From: Klebsormidium nitens
Taxonomy: Eukaryota; Streptophyta; Klebsormidiophyceae; Klebsormidiales; Klebsormidiaceae
Length of the DNA stretch: 64,000 nt
Direction of reading: 5' to 3'
NCBI GenBank assembly: GCA_000708835.1
Contig: DF237248.1
Span: forward strand, 1-64,000
In this document: one piece after another, positions 1-13,700 of the stretch
How the letters are laid out: every line of letters begins with the position of its first letter
Position numbering within the stretch: position 1 is the stretch's first letter
Program-made: the position numbers and the translations under genes
The notes under the pieces: generated by a model
The model's database searches: none
Told to the model about the DNA's origin: nothing
The model's input: only the letters and a program-made list of their open reading frames with translations

Positions 1-1778
1 AAAGGTCGAGTCTTGACTCACCTGGTTAACATGAACCACTAGCAAACCCCTGATCGAAACCTTCTGAGGTCAGAAGCGCGTCACCGTCGGCCGCGGCCGC
101 CGTACCGCGGGCAGCTACTGACTAACTTAGGGTGCGAAGCCGCGGCCGCCCGCGCAAACCACTGATTAGTACATTAGCAGCCCTCGATCGGAAAAGATCC
201 CATTGAAAGCATGTGAAAGCTACGGGGCAGGGGTTTTTTAATGGCCCGGCGTCTTGCACTTCCAACCTAGTTTGCCATCATATCGCCGCACAAGCCATGC
301 GAGTCTCCTGCCTACCACGTTCTACCTATGATACCTACCCAAATCGGCGCTGCAAGCTTCCGGGGTCCTGATCAAGTTGAAAACAAGTATAAGCACAGCT
401 GGTGGTAAATTCCAAGGATATTGTTGAGGAGCGTTGTTATCGGGACTTGTAGTGTTGATGCGGTGTACTACGGACCTCTGGTAGGTAGGCATAGGCTAGC
501 CACTGGAAAGGAGTCCAAGAAAGACACACACTCATACGGGACTCATACATGTATGCCATGAGAAGCCTATGGCCTATTTGGCTACGGCGAGAACGAAAAG
601 ATCGAGACCATTGGAGGGCCGCCCACGAGCCCGCGGCAGGCTCGTGATAGTTGAGACTGAGAGCTCAGAGTGAACTCAAAATCCAGGGGCAAAAGAAATA
701 ATATTGACCACCGAGATGGTTGCTTAACTATATAGGATATAGTGCTTGCAAGCTCGCGTTGATATGAGAATACATGATTGGCGCGTGTGAAGTAGACGGC
801 ATCAGTGGTGATCGTCGATGTGAACTTCTGAAGACCAATGACTCCAATGGCGCAGGCATTTTTACACACGTTGTCCTGCTACCCTGAGGCCCATCAGTGC
901 AGTGACGGCCGGTGGCATGCACGTGTTGAAAGCGAAGACTGGGATGCTATAACAAGCGCGGTAAGCGTCCAACCGGCACTTTTAGCTTCTGCAGGCCACA
1001 CTCTGTGGGCTCATGCAATGCACCAGCGCTTCCATTGACATGTACCAGACAAAATTGGACCAGTCCGATTTGCTACCTACCAGCTGATCAGCAAGCAGTT
1101 GCGACCTGAAGTTGCTAGTAGGCATTGCCAAATATTCCATGATCCCTTCATTTCTATGCGAGTTGTACTGTTCAATGCTCGTGGTTCTTGAACTCTCTTT
1201 GCTATCTGCAGCTGATGAGGATCACAATCCTTTCATATCGAGGCTCTATCCATACTTAACCTTTGTCTATGTCTAACCTAGCATGCCTTTACTTTTGGCT
1301 GCCCTAGGTCGGACCGCCTAGCTTGACAACTTTCAAAACCCCACCTGGGGGACGCACACGTTGCCACTGACCCATAGTGATGTTGTGTGTGTCGTTCTAT
1401 TCGATTGAAATCAATGAATGATCTGTACGGGAACACAGACAGGCGAACGACGCTAACATCTTAAAACAATAGTGCACGGGCCTCCCCCTACCGTTTTGAT
1501 AAGACAAATAACAGCGGGCTCATTGGAGACTGTAAATGATCGTCGAAAGACTCTTCAAAATTGCACGAGAACGTCAGTTCCACCATAATCCCAGAATAAA
1601 TGCGAAACAACGTGTTCCCAGTCTGAAATACCGTGTTCACAAGCGGATCAGTACTATGCAACAGTCACGCTTGTCGCTGCCCTGACTCCTCGCAGCATTT
1701 TCCTAATCCACAGCCTTCGGTCAGAGTAGCTTCGTTGGTGTTGACAGGTCAGTCGCTAGAACTAAGAGGCTTCGCTGG
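1..1778. other. Region downstream of the partial EDR2-like copy; no gene recognised
   Basis: No convincing coding exon was found. GC-rich stretches with NotI-like GCGGCCGC motifs lie at about 75-160. From about 525 rightward the sequence resembles the 3' flank of the second EDR2-like copy. The block around 541-595 is nearly identical to 6541-6595, and 1670-1740 resembles 7683-7750. The tandem duplication therefore extends past the stop codon into flanking DNA. Short ATG-started frames here lack homology I can recognise. Confidence 0.5.
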
Positions 1779-4700
1779 TCAAGCTTCCGGTGGAGGCGGT
1801 ATAGCTGACGTCAGCTCAAGCGTATGGAGCCTCACGGCTCCTAATAGCACCTCGGGCAGCTCCTTTTCCGTTTCGCCCTGTAGAAAAAGCCACGGAGCTG
1901 ATACCGAGCATCATGATGATTCCCAAATCAAGACCGTATATCCCTCCGCTTGATGCGTTCTTACAGTCCACTCACAGCACCATAGACCACCTTCGCAAAT
2001 TTACAACCCTTCCTTTTACTCGACGATACAAGGCGCATTACAAAACCTTTATGGATGGTCTCAACGGATGTGACAAAGGCAAGACTCGGCACGTGAAGTC
2101 TGCACATGATGTTTGACGTTTCTATGCGCTCATGTGAGTGGTAACTTCATTTACTGACAGGACCGAACAAAGCGCAACGCCACGCGGAAACGTTTTCGGA
2201 ACGTTTCGGAACGAGGAAGAGGAAATAAACTTGCCGATGCAAGTGGACTAAAGGGACCGACCCCCAAAGTGGAACGTTCGGCAAGCAATAGACGAGGAGA
2301 TTGCGGGTCGAATCTCACCCTGATCAGGAAGGCCAAGTCGACCACTAGAGCGGTGACAGCTGGCAGCACAAGGCCGAGCACAGAGCGCACGAGTGCCGAC
2401 GTCCCCATGTCGACATCAATCTGCAGGGCAGATCAAAGGCCTCGCTTGATAGTGAGTCCGTATGAAGGGAGGCTTTAGTTCTCACTTCATTTAAGCTTAG
2501 ATGCGCACGGGTATCTCCTTTTTAAGCCGCCATGCTGCTCGTCGCCTCTCGTCAGGCCGCGCAAAACGAGCGAGGGCTGTGAGCACAGAATGCTCTTAAA
2601 CTGATACTGCAGCAAATCAAAATCCAGAACAGAGGTGGTACATATTGATATAGGGATTGTATACGTGTGGGTTGGACAAGTATTACGCTGCAAAGCGCGC
2701 TTCTAGCACCTAAGTCAGTGCTTGGATATCTTAAGTTCAGCTTTTACAATCCACTAGCAAAAGCTCTTCAAGCAGTTGGTACGATGATAAAGTACGCCCG
2801 AGGAATACAAGATGCTGGAAGACTCTTATTTGTTGACAGCAAGAAGAAGCAAGTCAATATCAGCAAAGCAAGACGCGAGAAGAAGGAAGTACCTGCAAAT
2901 GCAGGAAACTACGCTGGAACGGCGCGTACCTCAAAGAAGTGCTCCCCCTTATCGTACCTGCACTTAAGCACCTGCGCTAGAGCCACCGGCCGAGAGCCCA
3001 CGCTCTGTCGGATCAACCATGAGCCCTGCACAGGAAGACAGGCACATCGGTTTTCGATGAGAAAGAGCAGTCCCGTTCAAGATAACTGAGGCTCCTGGCC
3101 AGTGAACCTGTCTAAAACCTCCGCACAATTTTCGAACCGTGAAACCTTACGAGCTGGGCTGCAATTGAAGTTCAAAAGCGTACGCTGACACATCCTGGCC
3201 GAATAGATTCGGTTCGTGAAGCCACCTTCCGCCGCTACACCAGTCCCCAAACGTAGTTCACCCGTACTGTTACTCAGCGCTGATAAAATTATGCAAGCGG
3301 AAGCACGAGTACCAAGGTTCTTTTATACAAGACAAGGCGTTCAAGTTGACTTTAAGCTACGGGAACCAAGATACGAAGGTCAACCAGGAAACTCGAATCG
3401 TCTTAATCAAGACGACTTGATTGGACAATCATTGCCGCCCAATACGAAGACGATATCGTCAGAAACGGAAGCTACGCATGAATCACCGTATCATAGCTGC
3501 TTCCGCTTCGGACGGGAATGTCCTTTCTGAGGACAAAAGATCCACCAGTCAACAAGAGTTGTTGCGCTCACATTGCGTATGTTGGGCAGCAGCGTGAGGC
3601 GCGCGTCCCGGTACGCTTCGTCCCCGTGCATGAAGGCGTGGAAGAGCATGCGGTCCGTGATGGGCTGGTACGACGCGAAGTAGTACACCATGCTGTAGTG
3701 CACGGGGCCCGCTGGGACCTGCGGACAAAGGACGTCACGGGTGACGTCAGATGCGGGGCAAAATGGCTCTCTAAAGCCGAGCAGGATAACGTCATCAGAG
3801 GACGCTTGACCGCACATATCCAGAGAGACTTGGCGAACGGGTGGAACAATGTTCTTAAACAAGGGCTGAGATGGCAGAATGAAGATGGGCGTTGAAAACG
3901 GGCAGAATTCGTAATTGAACTCATAAGCCGGGTGCCGGGATGACGTCCCCACTGGAGCAGGAGAATTGCAGCCCCTGACTTGGGGTGAACATTATCAAAG
4001 CAAACCCGAAAGAAAGGCCGAGCCCAGGAGAAAGCGACGACTCGAACTGGAACCGAGAGCCTGGTACAACGAAAAAGATATAAAGTAAAAGGATGCAGAT
4101 TTTATCAATAAGAGCAAAAGAATATAGAAACCATCAGCAATAGCATTACTGAACGAGCTTCGGGCCCCTCCTCACCTGCATATTGACGACGAAGACGAAT
4201 GGCGGCCCCCCTTTGAGCGTCCGGTTGACGAGCCCCCCGGGCCGCCGCGCCAGGCGGTCCATTCGGACGTCCGACTTTAACCAGTCCACCGCTACGAGTG
4301 TGAAAAAGGGCTCTTTCGCGGGCTCCTGCAAGATAAGCGGACACAGTCAGTCTGTCCTTCGAGATTCAGCTTCCTTCCTCAGAGAACGACCAGTTCTTTC
4401 AAGAAAGTGACAGTAGGCAGTCGTACTTCCCGACTTCGATACTTTTGGAAGTCAGCACCGGTTGCCTTTGAAAAATTTGGAACATGGGGGAACCATGGCG
4501 ATGGGACGGAAGGGGTCGGGACAGGAAACGCCAGGCTGATCGGCGGCGCAGATATCAACGTAAAGAAAAGATTACAGCTCACAGGCAACGAAAATGAAGT
4601 GCGCCCTGGCACTTGCAAGGTCCTCTCTTGCTCACTATCACGCCCCCTCAGCACCCCGGACCCTCGTCAACGAAAGCATTGGCAAAGTCAGTCAAGCAAG

Positions 4701-4892
4701 TCAAAGTCAAAGTCAGTCAGAGCAAGAAACGACTGGCCGTGCTTACCATCTTGCCATTGAAGGGGAAGCTCCTCGAGCGCAGGCTGAACCCCGCTGGGTC
4801 CGGCGCGGACCAGCAGTTGCGGCTGTCAGCGGCGTTTGACGCCCGTCGGACGGATCCCGAGAAATGGGGGATGGCGGGGGGTGTCGCGGTGT
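1779..4892 (-). CDS. Partial EDR2-like paralogue encoding only the DUF1336 (EDR2_C) domain
   Basis: Six minus-strand exons encode a DUF1336/EDR2 C-terminal domain: 4747-4892, 4176-4325, 3572-3718, 2930-3025, 2319-2420 and 1779-1877 (stop at 1779-1781). Their lengths (146, 150, 147, 96, 102, 99) equal those of the matching exons at 7802-10710. All donors and acceptors are intact, there is no internal stop, and the protein differs from the neighbour at only a few residues per exon. Introns have diverged much more. Family motifs include VAVDWLKSD, FVFVVNMQ, VHYSMVYYF, GSWLIRQSVG and ELPEVLLGAVR. In plants, EDR2-like proteins are lipid-binding regulators of pathogen-induced cell death. No START exons were found upstream, so this is a truncated paralogue. 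It could use a new 5' end, or serve as an alternative 3' half of the neighbouring gene. A possible further exon lies at 5290-5440. Purifying selection on the exons argues against a dead pseudogene. Confidence 0.72.
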
Positions 4893-7801
4893 CTGATGAG
4901 AATGAACACAGGAGAGCCCTTCAGCTTTCGAAATGTTTGAAAACAAGGGAGAGCGTTGACCACTTCAGAACGGTTTTGAAGGATTGGCGGGCGGCAGGAA
5001 CAATTGATCAAGAACGGGCAAGTAAGAAGGTCTGAAGGACAGCGCCAGATATTGGGGCATGACGAGGGCAGTGGCGGCGTCTGGTTAGGACAGAGGAGGA
5101 GCTTCAGTCCAAAAAAAGAAGGAAGGCTTAGCTAGCAGAAAGCTTATAAATGACAAGGGGGGCAGCTTTCACCTGTTTGGACAAACAGGAATACGATGGC
5201 ACCACAGCGATTGCTTTGTGATTTGGTTTCAGAGGCGTTGTTGCTTCCTATTGCAGGCACACCAAGACTTTAGGACACCCCTCAAAGAAGCACTCATGCA
5301 GGTCTAGGTTGGTTGCAGTGTCCACCAGTCCTGCCTCCTCATACCACAAGAAGGAGTCCAGATCGGCGGCCTGCGGTGCACCTTGCGCTGCTACGTCCTC
5401 TGCTTCTGACGCAGCCGTTGCCCGCAGACGCCTTCCTGTCATCAACCACACAAGGTTAGAATGTATGCCACAATCCTTCAAAAGCTCTCAGAACTGGCCA
5501 CTTCTATAGCCCCCTGGGAGGTGCAATTGCTGGCCATCCACGTTCAGAGTTAACAACGTGCTATCAGACGGAGCGCTAATCAAGAGGACTTTACTATAAG
5601 GATGTGGGTCGTCTGATGATGGGTGTAGATCAATGAGACCTAAGAAAAAGATGGACATCGCAGAGGAATCGTCTGATGGCAGACAACATGAAAGGACTTT
5701 GTCAAAGCTACAATTCCACTGAGTTTGCCTCCTTCCTTTTTGAGCAGGGTCATTGTGCCGTATCTGCTTAATAAAAGTGTTTGCGTCTGCTGCTTAATGT
5801 ACTTGGTGAACATGAGGTAAAGAACTTCACTTAGCTTTCTCGGGTGCACCAGGACAAGCCAGCAGTACATATGGACGCATCAATGTGGTGATTTCTTCTT
5901 ACATGCTTGGAAAAGCCAATTGTGCATGTATGTCCTCACCGCGTAGTTTTCGCCTTCCCTTCTGCCAGCAACTGCTTTGAGCAGGCACTCGACTCTTGTA
6001 ACTTAAGCTGCATTCAATCCGCCGCCATGGCCCCCCCTGCTTGTCAGCATTGCCATTTGTTATGCAGGTTAGGCAAGCTCCGCGCAGCCCTTCTTCTCCT
6101 TTGTTTCTCAACACGCTTTGCACATGCAAAGTACTCGAACATCTGACGCTTGCAGCAGCAGCCATACTGGCGTTGGGGGAGACACCGCCTTGAACCAAGC
6201 TGGAATTGTTTACTGACTCTTGAGGGCCGTGGCGAAATCGCGGGATCGCGTGCAGCAGGTAGTCAAGCGGTTCCTGGGTTAACCGGCTAAGATTCTGCTG
6301 CGGCGTAGGTTCCATTTACGGGGTCAACTGACCAGCTCGGTTAAAACAGACCTCTAACGAACCTCCTCCACGGAAGCGGCGTCAGGTGCTACGAGCCGCG
6401 GCTGCGCGGATGTATGCCCGGTGCCAAGTGGCACATTACGTCACTGGCACGTGACGCATGAAACTCGGCAGATGAAGGCGTAGGATATTTCAGACAAGCC
6501 GTAGTCAAAGCAATCAAAGCAGCTGAGGAAACACACACACTCATATATGTATGCCATGAGAAGCCTATGGCCTACTTGGCTACGGCGAGAACGTCGGAAA
6601 AGAGACCATCAAACATACCGTACGGTATGTGTTGCGGATAATTGCTTCATGAAGATAGTTGCAATGGCATACTGCTTGGCGGTATTGGGCGTTTCCCGAG
6701 CAAACGAGTTGAGGCTTGATCGATGCATGCAGGCCCCTATAGTGCCGGCGCGGTGTAGATGTGCTAATTAGGCGATCTGGAAGTTCCCTCATTGAAGAGC
6801 GCCCGGGACCCCTTCGCGGGACTGTAGAATTACTAGACAGCCCGACTTAGTATCCAGAGGCTCCAACCATCAAAACCGGCTTACAATTTTTGTCGCGAAA
6901 GTTCAACGGTTAAAGCCTCAGTGGCTCATGCTACATTGCAGATGGAGCCTAGATCGTGGTAATGATCATGCATGAATTCAAATCTCACTATCACGGCCCT
7001 AATCGATTGAGCCCGCGCGCGGCTCTCCACCATTGCAAAAGCCTCTGTAGTGATGCATGCCCTGATTTGGCTTGGCATGGTTGACAATTACTACATTCGC
7101 GAGTAGCTAATTAGCAAACAGATGCCTCACAGATTTGCCAGTGGGCTTAATTGGGAAGTTGCCGAATGCTCGATACATCACGTAGGTCGTTTCCGCGTGA
7201 CACCGTACGTGCTCGTGAGTCTCAAGTTTTGTGTGTCTTTTAGCGGGACCAAAGTTACAATGGTTTTAAGTGAGGCCCCATCCACGTACTTGTCACTGTC
7301 TGAACTAACACTCTCGTCCTAAAACTGGTTCGCGCAGCCAGTGCTCTACTCCTACCTAGCGGACATGCACGTTGCAAATGAATCACAGTATCAATCTTGT
7401 TCCCAGAAAGCAGTATGGATTATTCAGGAATCCTGACGAAAGTAGGCAGCAAAAGAGGCTAACGTGTCAGAAACTGCAAGGGCCTCATCTTCCTGCTTGG
7501 ACGTTGTACAATCACAAAAGCCTGACAAGACTCCAAACTCACTGGAGATTGTGTTTGGTTGTTCAAACTTTCTCAGGAGCACATCTGTAAGCTACTTGCC
7601 ACGAAGCTCCCAAAACCTGTGCGAAACAATGTACATTCCCATACCAGATCTTTCGTATCTACTAAATCGATTAGGACGGTAATGCTGTCGCTGCCCTGTC
7701 TCCTCGCAAAATGTCGAACTTCGGGAACTCTTAGCCGTTCGGTCAAAGAAGCTTGATTGGCAGTGATGCGTAGACTCCCCGAATCTGGAAGGCTTCGCTG
7801 G
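4893..7801. other. Spacer between the two EDR2-like copies; unplaced ORFs
   Basis: This is the region upstream of the partial copy and downstream of the full one. A minus-strand acidic frame at about 5290-5440 loosely resembles the acidic linker exon of the full gene (QAADLDSF versus QASDADAEF), so it may be the next exon of the partial copy. A minus ORF at 5640-5870 (motif HPRKLSEVLYLMFTKYIKQQ) looks protein-like but I do not recognise it. An ATG-started minus ORF of 138 codons at 5899-6315 could be a first exon. No START-domain exon was found. An 18-bp perfect palindrome lies at 6613-6630. The part from about 6528 is duplicated flank. Confidence 0.4.
6613..6630. repeat. 18-bp perfect palindrome
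   Basis: ACATACCGTACGGTATGT reads identically on both strands. It lies in the 3' flank of the full EDR2-like gene, in a position where the otherwise similar left-hand copy has diverged. Its function is unknown. Confidence 0.6.
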
Positions 7802-10710
7802 TCAAGCCTCCGGTGGAGGCGGAATTGCTGACGTCAGCTCGAGCGTGTGGAGCCGCACGGCTCCTAAAAGCACCTCGGGCAGCTCCTCTTCCGTGTCGCC
7901 CTGTCCGAGGAGTCATTGTGCGGTGAGTCAATCGTTTACCTTTCGAGCATTACGAGGATTTTCTTCATTTTCTCCCTGCTGTATTGCGTCTTGTATAGTC
8001 CGTTCACAAGAATCTACCTAGACCACCTTTCTACGAAAGTACTGGTTTTTACTCTTGACGTTACAAGGAGCATCGAATCCCCGGTGATTTGCAGTCACGC
8101 ACGATGGAACGTCTTGACACAACTTGTCCACCAATCGTCTCCAATTGCAAGAAAGGCTTCATTGCTTTCAATTAGGTGAAGAGTTTGTCCTGACAAGTCC
8201 CATTCCTACTCTTACTATCCGCCATCTGGGGGGAAGCAGATAGAAAGGAGGGGTCACCAGGAAAAAGTGAAGACCTTGCCAACGAAAGCGGGAAAACGGA
8301 TGGATTCCCACATTGACGGACTGGGACGAGGACAAGGATACCGTCGGTCAATTCTTACCCTGATCAGGAAGGCCATGTCGACCACTAAGATGGTGACAAC
8401 TGGCAGCACGAGGCTGAGCACGTAGCGCACGATTGCCGACGTCCCCATGTCGACATCGATCTGTAGGAATAAAGAAGGTATTTGCTTTGCCACGATTTCG
8501 CGTGATGATGCGCTTGAAACGTCACAATCATCCAGGATCTTCTGCTGTCCGCGTGATTGTCCCTTCAAGCCGCGTTTTGCACGTCACCCGTCGTTGGCCG
8601 GCAAGGAAAGCGGTGAAATTTGTGAGCGCCCTGTCGCCTCAGGCAAGGAACTCCGATACTGAGCAGAAAGCATCAACAGGCAGTAAAAATTGGTCTACAC
8701 GTGTACTACATATTCGTAGAAAGAGAAGAAATCATTTTGAGGAGAGTGAGAAGCAGCAGATCGAGACGCGGAAACGAGGTCAGTACGCGCAACGCCGAAC
8801 AACGAAGAAAGACTGGCTGCGAGGCACGTACCTCAAAGAAGTGCTCCCCCTTGTCGTATCTGCACTTGAGCACCTGGGCTAGCGGCACCGGCCGCGAGCC
8901 CACGCTCTGGCGGATCAACCACGAGCCCTGCACAGGAAGACAGGCTCAGCAAGGGCAGGCTCAGCAAGGGCAACTCCATTAACTGGTGTGCCCGCCAGAC
9001 GTATGGAATCAGTCCGATACCTCCGCACAAGAGGTCTATAAGCGTACAGTCTAACAAGCTTGACCGCAGTCGAACGGCAAGGGACTCTATTAGTCGGGGC
9101 TATCAAGCAACCGGAACAAGAGCCTTCGGTGCTCTTGCTTCGGTGCTCTTGTTTACCAAGAAGAGTCGACCTCAACCGCAAGATTCGCAACCACAGGAAT
9201 TTGGGTCCTCTTGATTGGATCTTCTTATTCAAAGCGGCCAGCTCGTATTCCAGTTTCCACAAGAAACTTATTCTGAGCGGCAAAGCAGCGTCCGAACAAC
9301 ATGAAATGCGCCACTCACGTTGGGTATGTTGGGCAGCAGCGTGAGGCGCGCGTCCCGGTACGCGTCGTCCCCGTGCATGAAGGCGTGGAAGAGCATGCGG
9401 TCCGTGATGGGCTGGTACGACGCGAAGTAGTACACCATGCTGTAGTGCACGGGCCCCGCTGGGACCTGCGGATACATGACGTAACAAGTGACGTCTGATG
9501 CTGGGCTCAATGATGTTTGAAGAGGTTCAGAATGACTTCCTGAAAGAGATTGTAAACCGCGCAGATACGGCCCTGCTGTCTGTTGGCAAGCGGACAGGGA
9601 TGGCATTCTGAGAGAAGCGGTGAAGGCAGCAAAGGGGCGTCTGGATGTGTCGTAATCAGAAACGTAACAAGCAGGTAAGACGACCGTCGCAGGGTAAAAC
9701 TGCAGCGCTGCAACCCCTGAGGCGCGGGCACCTCTGAGAAGGCCAATTTGCAAAGAAGTTTGTAAGCACAACCAAAGGCCCCTCAGAGAAAGAAACTCCG
9801 AACACAAGACTGAGGGACTGGATAGGAAGAAAAGAGAGGAGAGAAGAATGGCATGCAGACGATATCGACCAGGTAAGCAACTCTTTTCAGCAGCGGAGGC
9901 GTCATGACAGCAATCTTTCCGGCCACTCCTTACCTGCATATTGACGACGAAGACGAACGGCGGCCCCCCTTTGAGCGTCCGGTTGACGAGCCCCCCGGGC
10001 CGCCGTGCCAAGCGGTCCATTCGGACGTCCGACTTGAACCAGTCAACTGCTACAAGTGTGAAAAAGGGCTCCTTCGCGCGCTCCTGCAAGACGATTTTTC
10101 CTTCGCTCAGTCTTCTAGGGGTCGGGTTCCTCCTCCTCCAAAAGCAGACATTCGAGAACGAAAGTGATTCCTCAGATAGCGGCATCAGAAAGACGTCGAA
10201 CATCACTCGGCGGCCATCCAATCAATGATCGGGATTAAGAGGAGAGCAGACGCGACTGCTTTCCCGCAAATGCCGAGCAGCGCCGAGCTGACAGACGTGT
10301 ATTGCACAATTTACTGTTCATGTGGAACACCTGGCCGCCGACCCACTAGGTTACTCGAGGAAGGAAGCAGTTGCCCTCATTAGAAAAGTGACTCGGGGAG
10401 AAGGAGCAGTTGCGTCAACTGAAACGGTTTTCGAGGAGGAGCAGTTGCTCTGATTAAAGGAGTTACTCGGGAAGAAGGAGCAGTTGCCCTGATTCGAAAG
10501 GTCGATCAGGGAGAAGGAGCCAAACAGAAAGGTTACTCGAGGCATAAAAAGCAGTTGTGCTCACCATCCCGCCATCGAAGGGATAGCTCCTCGAGCGCAG
10601 GCTGAACCCCGCTGGGTCCGGCACCGACCAGCAGTCACGGCCGTCCGCCACGTTGGACGCCCGTCGCACAGAGCCCGAAAAGGGGGGTATGGAGGGAGAA
10701 GTCGCAGTGT
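7802..10710. repeat. Right-hand copy of a tandem partial gene duplication
   Basis: The six 3'-terminal exons here match those at 1779-4892 one for one, in order, orientation and exact length. Flanking similarity continues past the stop codon (to about 6528 here and about 525 there). On the 5' side similarity ends just after the 146-bp exon, near 10720 and 4900, which marks one duplication breakpoint inside an intron. The offset between copies is about 6 kb. Introns are alignable only near the exons, so the event is not recent. Confidence 0.8.
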
Positions 10711-13700
10711 CTGAATTGGCAAAACGATCGAAGTTCGTAGAAGTCGCTGTATTAAAACTGGCAGCAGAGAAGAATCATGGCGCAGGGGCAGCGGTGTTAG
10801 ATAGGACAGATACGGAAACGACTAAAGTTGTGAAAAAGAGAAAAGGTCGGCCAGGATGGCTCCTAAGGCTTCACCAGGGAAGCATAGAGCATTCTTCCAC
10901 ACAGCGTCAAAAGTGGGAGAGCAAGGGGATTCGTGGAACCAGTGGTGGAAAGCTTCTGCTTCTGCTTCTGTTTGCGTCATTTTGGAATCCAGGCAGGCGT
11001 TACTCTGCCGAGTCGGACTGCTCCGATCAAAGGACACTGATCGAACGACAATTTGGAAAGCAGTCACTCACTACTTTCTTAAGCATTTCGCAGCGATACT
11101 TACCGACCAGAGAAGCGGGAGGGCTTCCCGCTTCGGACGCACTCTCGGACAGCGCGCCCTCCTTCGCGTCGAAGAACTCTGCATCGGCGTCCGACGCTTG
11201 CGAATCCAGGGTGCCCGAACCGATCGCCCGGGCGCTGTCGACCCTTCGGATAACTAGGGGGGCGAGGCGGGTTCTTTGCCCGGAGCTTTCTATCGATTGA
11301 GGATTCGCCGAGGTTGGGAAGTGGGCGGCGAAGTACTCCCGGGCACCTGCGAAGCACCGAAATGCAGAAAGATCCAAAATGTGTCCCTTTGCTCGTCTCT
11401 TGGCGGGAGCGTCCGCAGAGCATCAAGTCCAGATGTATACGTCACCACATGGAAGTATGTTCCTTGGCTTTGTCAATCTTTGATTGTCCGTCCTTGCGAA
11501 TCATCACAAGATTGAGCTTATAGCCATGAGTTTTAGCCGTTCGTCTCTGCTTCTGGAAGACGCGCAGATTGTAACCATCGTCACAGATTGGTCGCCGTCC
11601 TCTGATTAGCGTCGTGCGCAGACACCTTTTGACGTACTCCAGAGAAACCATCGAGACCGCCATAATTCTCAGATGACCAATCGCCAGTACGAAAGCAGAA
11701 CAGAACGAAGATTATGACAATCGAACGACTCGACCGTTCCGTGTCTTTGGCATACACAATCCGGAAGACGTTGTCAAACGCATCTTGAACCACTCACCGG
11801 CTATCCGGTAAAGTAGCTGCAGCTGCAATGCCTCGACCGCCTCGGCCGGCGGCCCGCAGAGCCACCCCCCCTCATCTAGTTCTACCACGTGCTCCAGCAA
11901 GGTCTGGGGTTGCGGGCCCCCTTGCAACGCCGTAATGATGTACCCGCCACCTGGCAAAAGACTCGGGGGTCAGAGTAATCCACGAAAACCGACTTGCAAA
12001 TGTCGTTTCACACACAGTTATAATCCAGGGTGCCCGGCAAATTCAAGCATCGACTTTCCTGGGTTTCGTCTCGAGGTTCACCTGAAAGGCATTGCATTTG
12101 GAATCATCAGATCCAGGCGCAGAACTGGCAAACGGTAACCAAGGTTTACGCACTCCGTGATTGCACTTCTCCTATAACCTTATTGCTATTTCATAACCAA
12201 CCCACTTTAACCCCAACCATACCTCTGGTGCCTGTCTTCAGTTGATTGGCCGTAAAGAAGAACCAGGATCAGCAATTTGGCAGAAGTTGGACGGGGCAGC
12301 TCTGTGTCACGTCTTGTCGCCTCCGGCAGGCAATCAGACGTCCGCTGTTCCGTTGTTTAGCAATCCACTTAGACTCGGTACACAAGAATCCGTGTACACG
12401 CTTCCATTGTGAATCCTTGAGAACGGAGGGGCAGCAGTCCTTCAAAGAAACCAAGTCTCATCCAGGAAGCGATGACGGAGAAAACCAGACAAATGGAAAA
12501 GTGTAAGGTCGATACCAATCTGTACTCGCCAAAAGGTCCCCCCTCTGCATATCCCTCCTGCTTTATACTATTTCCGCTTTGCTTTGTGCTTGCCCGAGCA
12601 GCCGTTCAAGGGTCGCCAAAAAGAACGGAGTCAACAGTTGTGCGTTAAGGCCTCACTTTTCAGTTGCCCCCGGGCATATCCTGCCTGTACCGGGCACTTC
12701 TTGTGCTGGGTGGACTGGTACGATACGACTGCAAGCAAGAGGTGCAGAATATGTGAAGCAGAAATTGCAAAGACTGTGCCCTTTAGATGTTCTCAGCAGA
12801 TTGACGGCTTCACTGACGAATCTGAAAAGGAGCGTGTAACATTATGCGCCACCCCAACATCTCTCTTGAAAGTAGGAAAATTCCTGAAGTAAGAAAACGC
12901 GAAAACTACGAAATCAACTTGCCGAAATCAACCATTCTCGTATGCTCGCTCACAGAAGGCGGCGCCGGAGACCATCGGAGTCAGCAGACGACGCAAATTG
13001 CAAATCCGACAAGGCAGCAGCTGTTACAACCAACAGACCAAAAGACGACAAACTGGTGACGCGGGACTTACCGATCGACCCACCAGGAGGCCTTACATTT
13101 GAGCGCAGAAGGCAGAAGTCCTGAGCTTTTACATTCCTGCAGGAAGTGCCCGAAAGTCCTCATCGACTGAAATGTGTGAGGGCACTACTCTTTATGGATA
13201 TGATCAAAGTCTCGATTGGCGTTTGCCGATAACATCGCTTTTTGACATCCTGTCTTAGAGATATTGGAGTCCAACTAGAAGCATCAGAACTGACGAGACC
13301 CAGATTCCTTTAGGGCATCCCGAGATACAGAGACACAGCGGCGGTTTTGGCAAATGCATTCCGTCATTCTCGAAGCATTTGACGCGTCCTTCTTTTCAAG
13401 TCAGACATATCAAATTGCTTTCAGGGAAAGAAAGCCACAACATTCGACACTAGGTAGAAGAACTTAACAACTCTGATTGCTTACGTGCCGACTGCCCTGA
13501 AGCACTTCTGCACGACGTCGGTGCTGCCGTCGATTTTCTCCACCACGCGCCCCTTGTCGAACAGCGGGTCCCACTGGCCCCTCTCCGAGGCCAGGCCCGT
13601 AACTAGATCGAAGACAGTGTCTGGGGCGGCGGCGACTACACCAACTGCCTTGAGGGAGCAGGACTGCAAAAAGAATGTTCGACTTGTGATAGACGGCAAA

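Noticed and set aside
5500-7700. START-domain exons for the truncated EDR2-like copy
   Set aside because: I searched the minus strand for the HKKCP and START core motifs and found none.
9268-10221. 317-codon minus-strand ORF
   Set aside because: It is two real EDR2-like exons (9319-9465 and 9934-10083) joined by read-through of the intron; the intervening residues have no family match and clear splice sites bound both exons.
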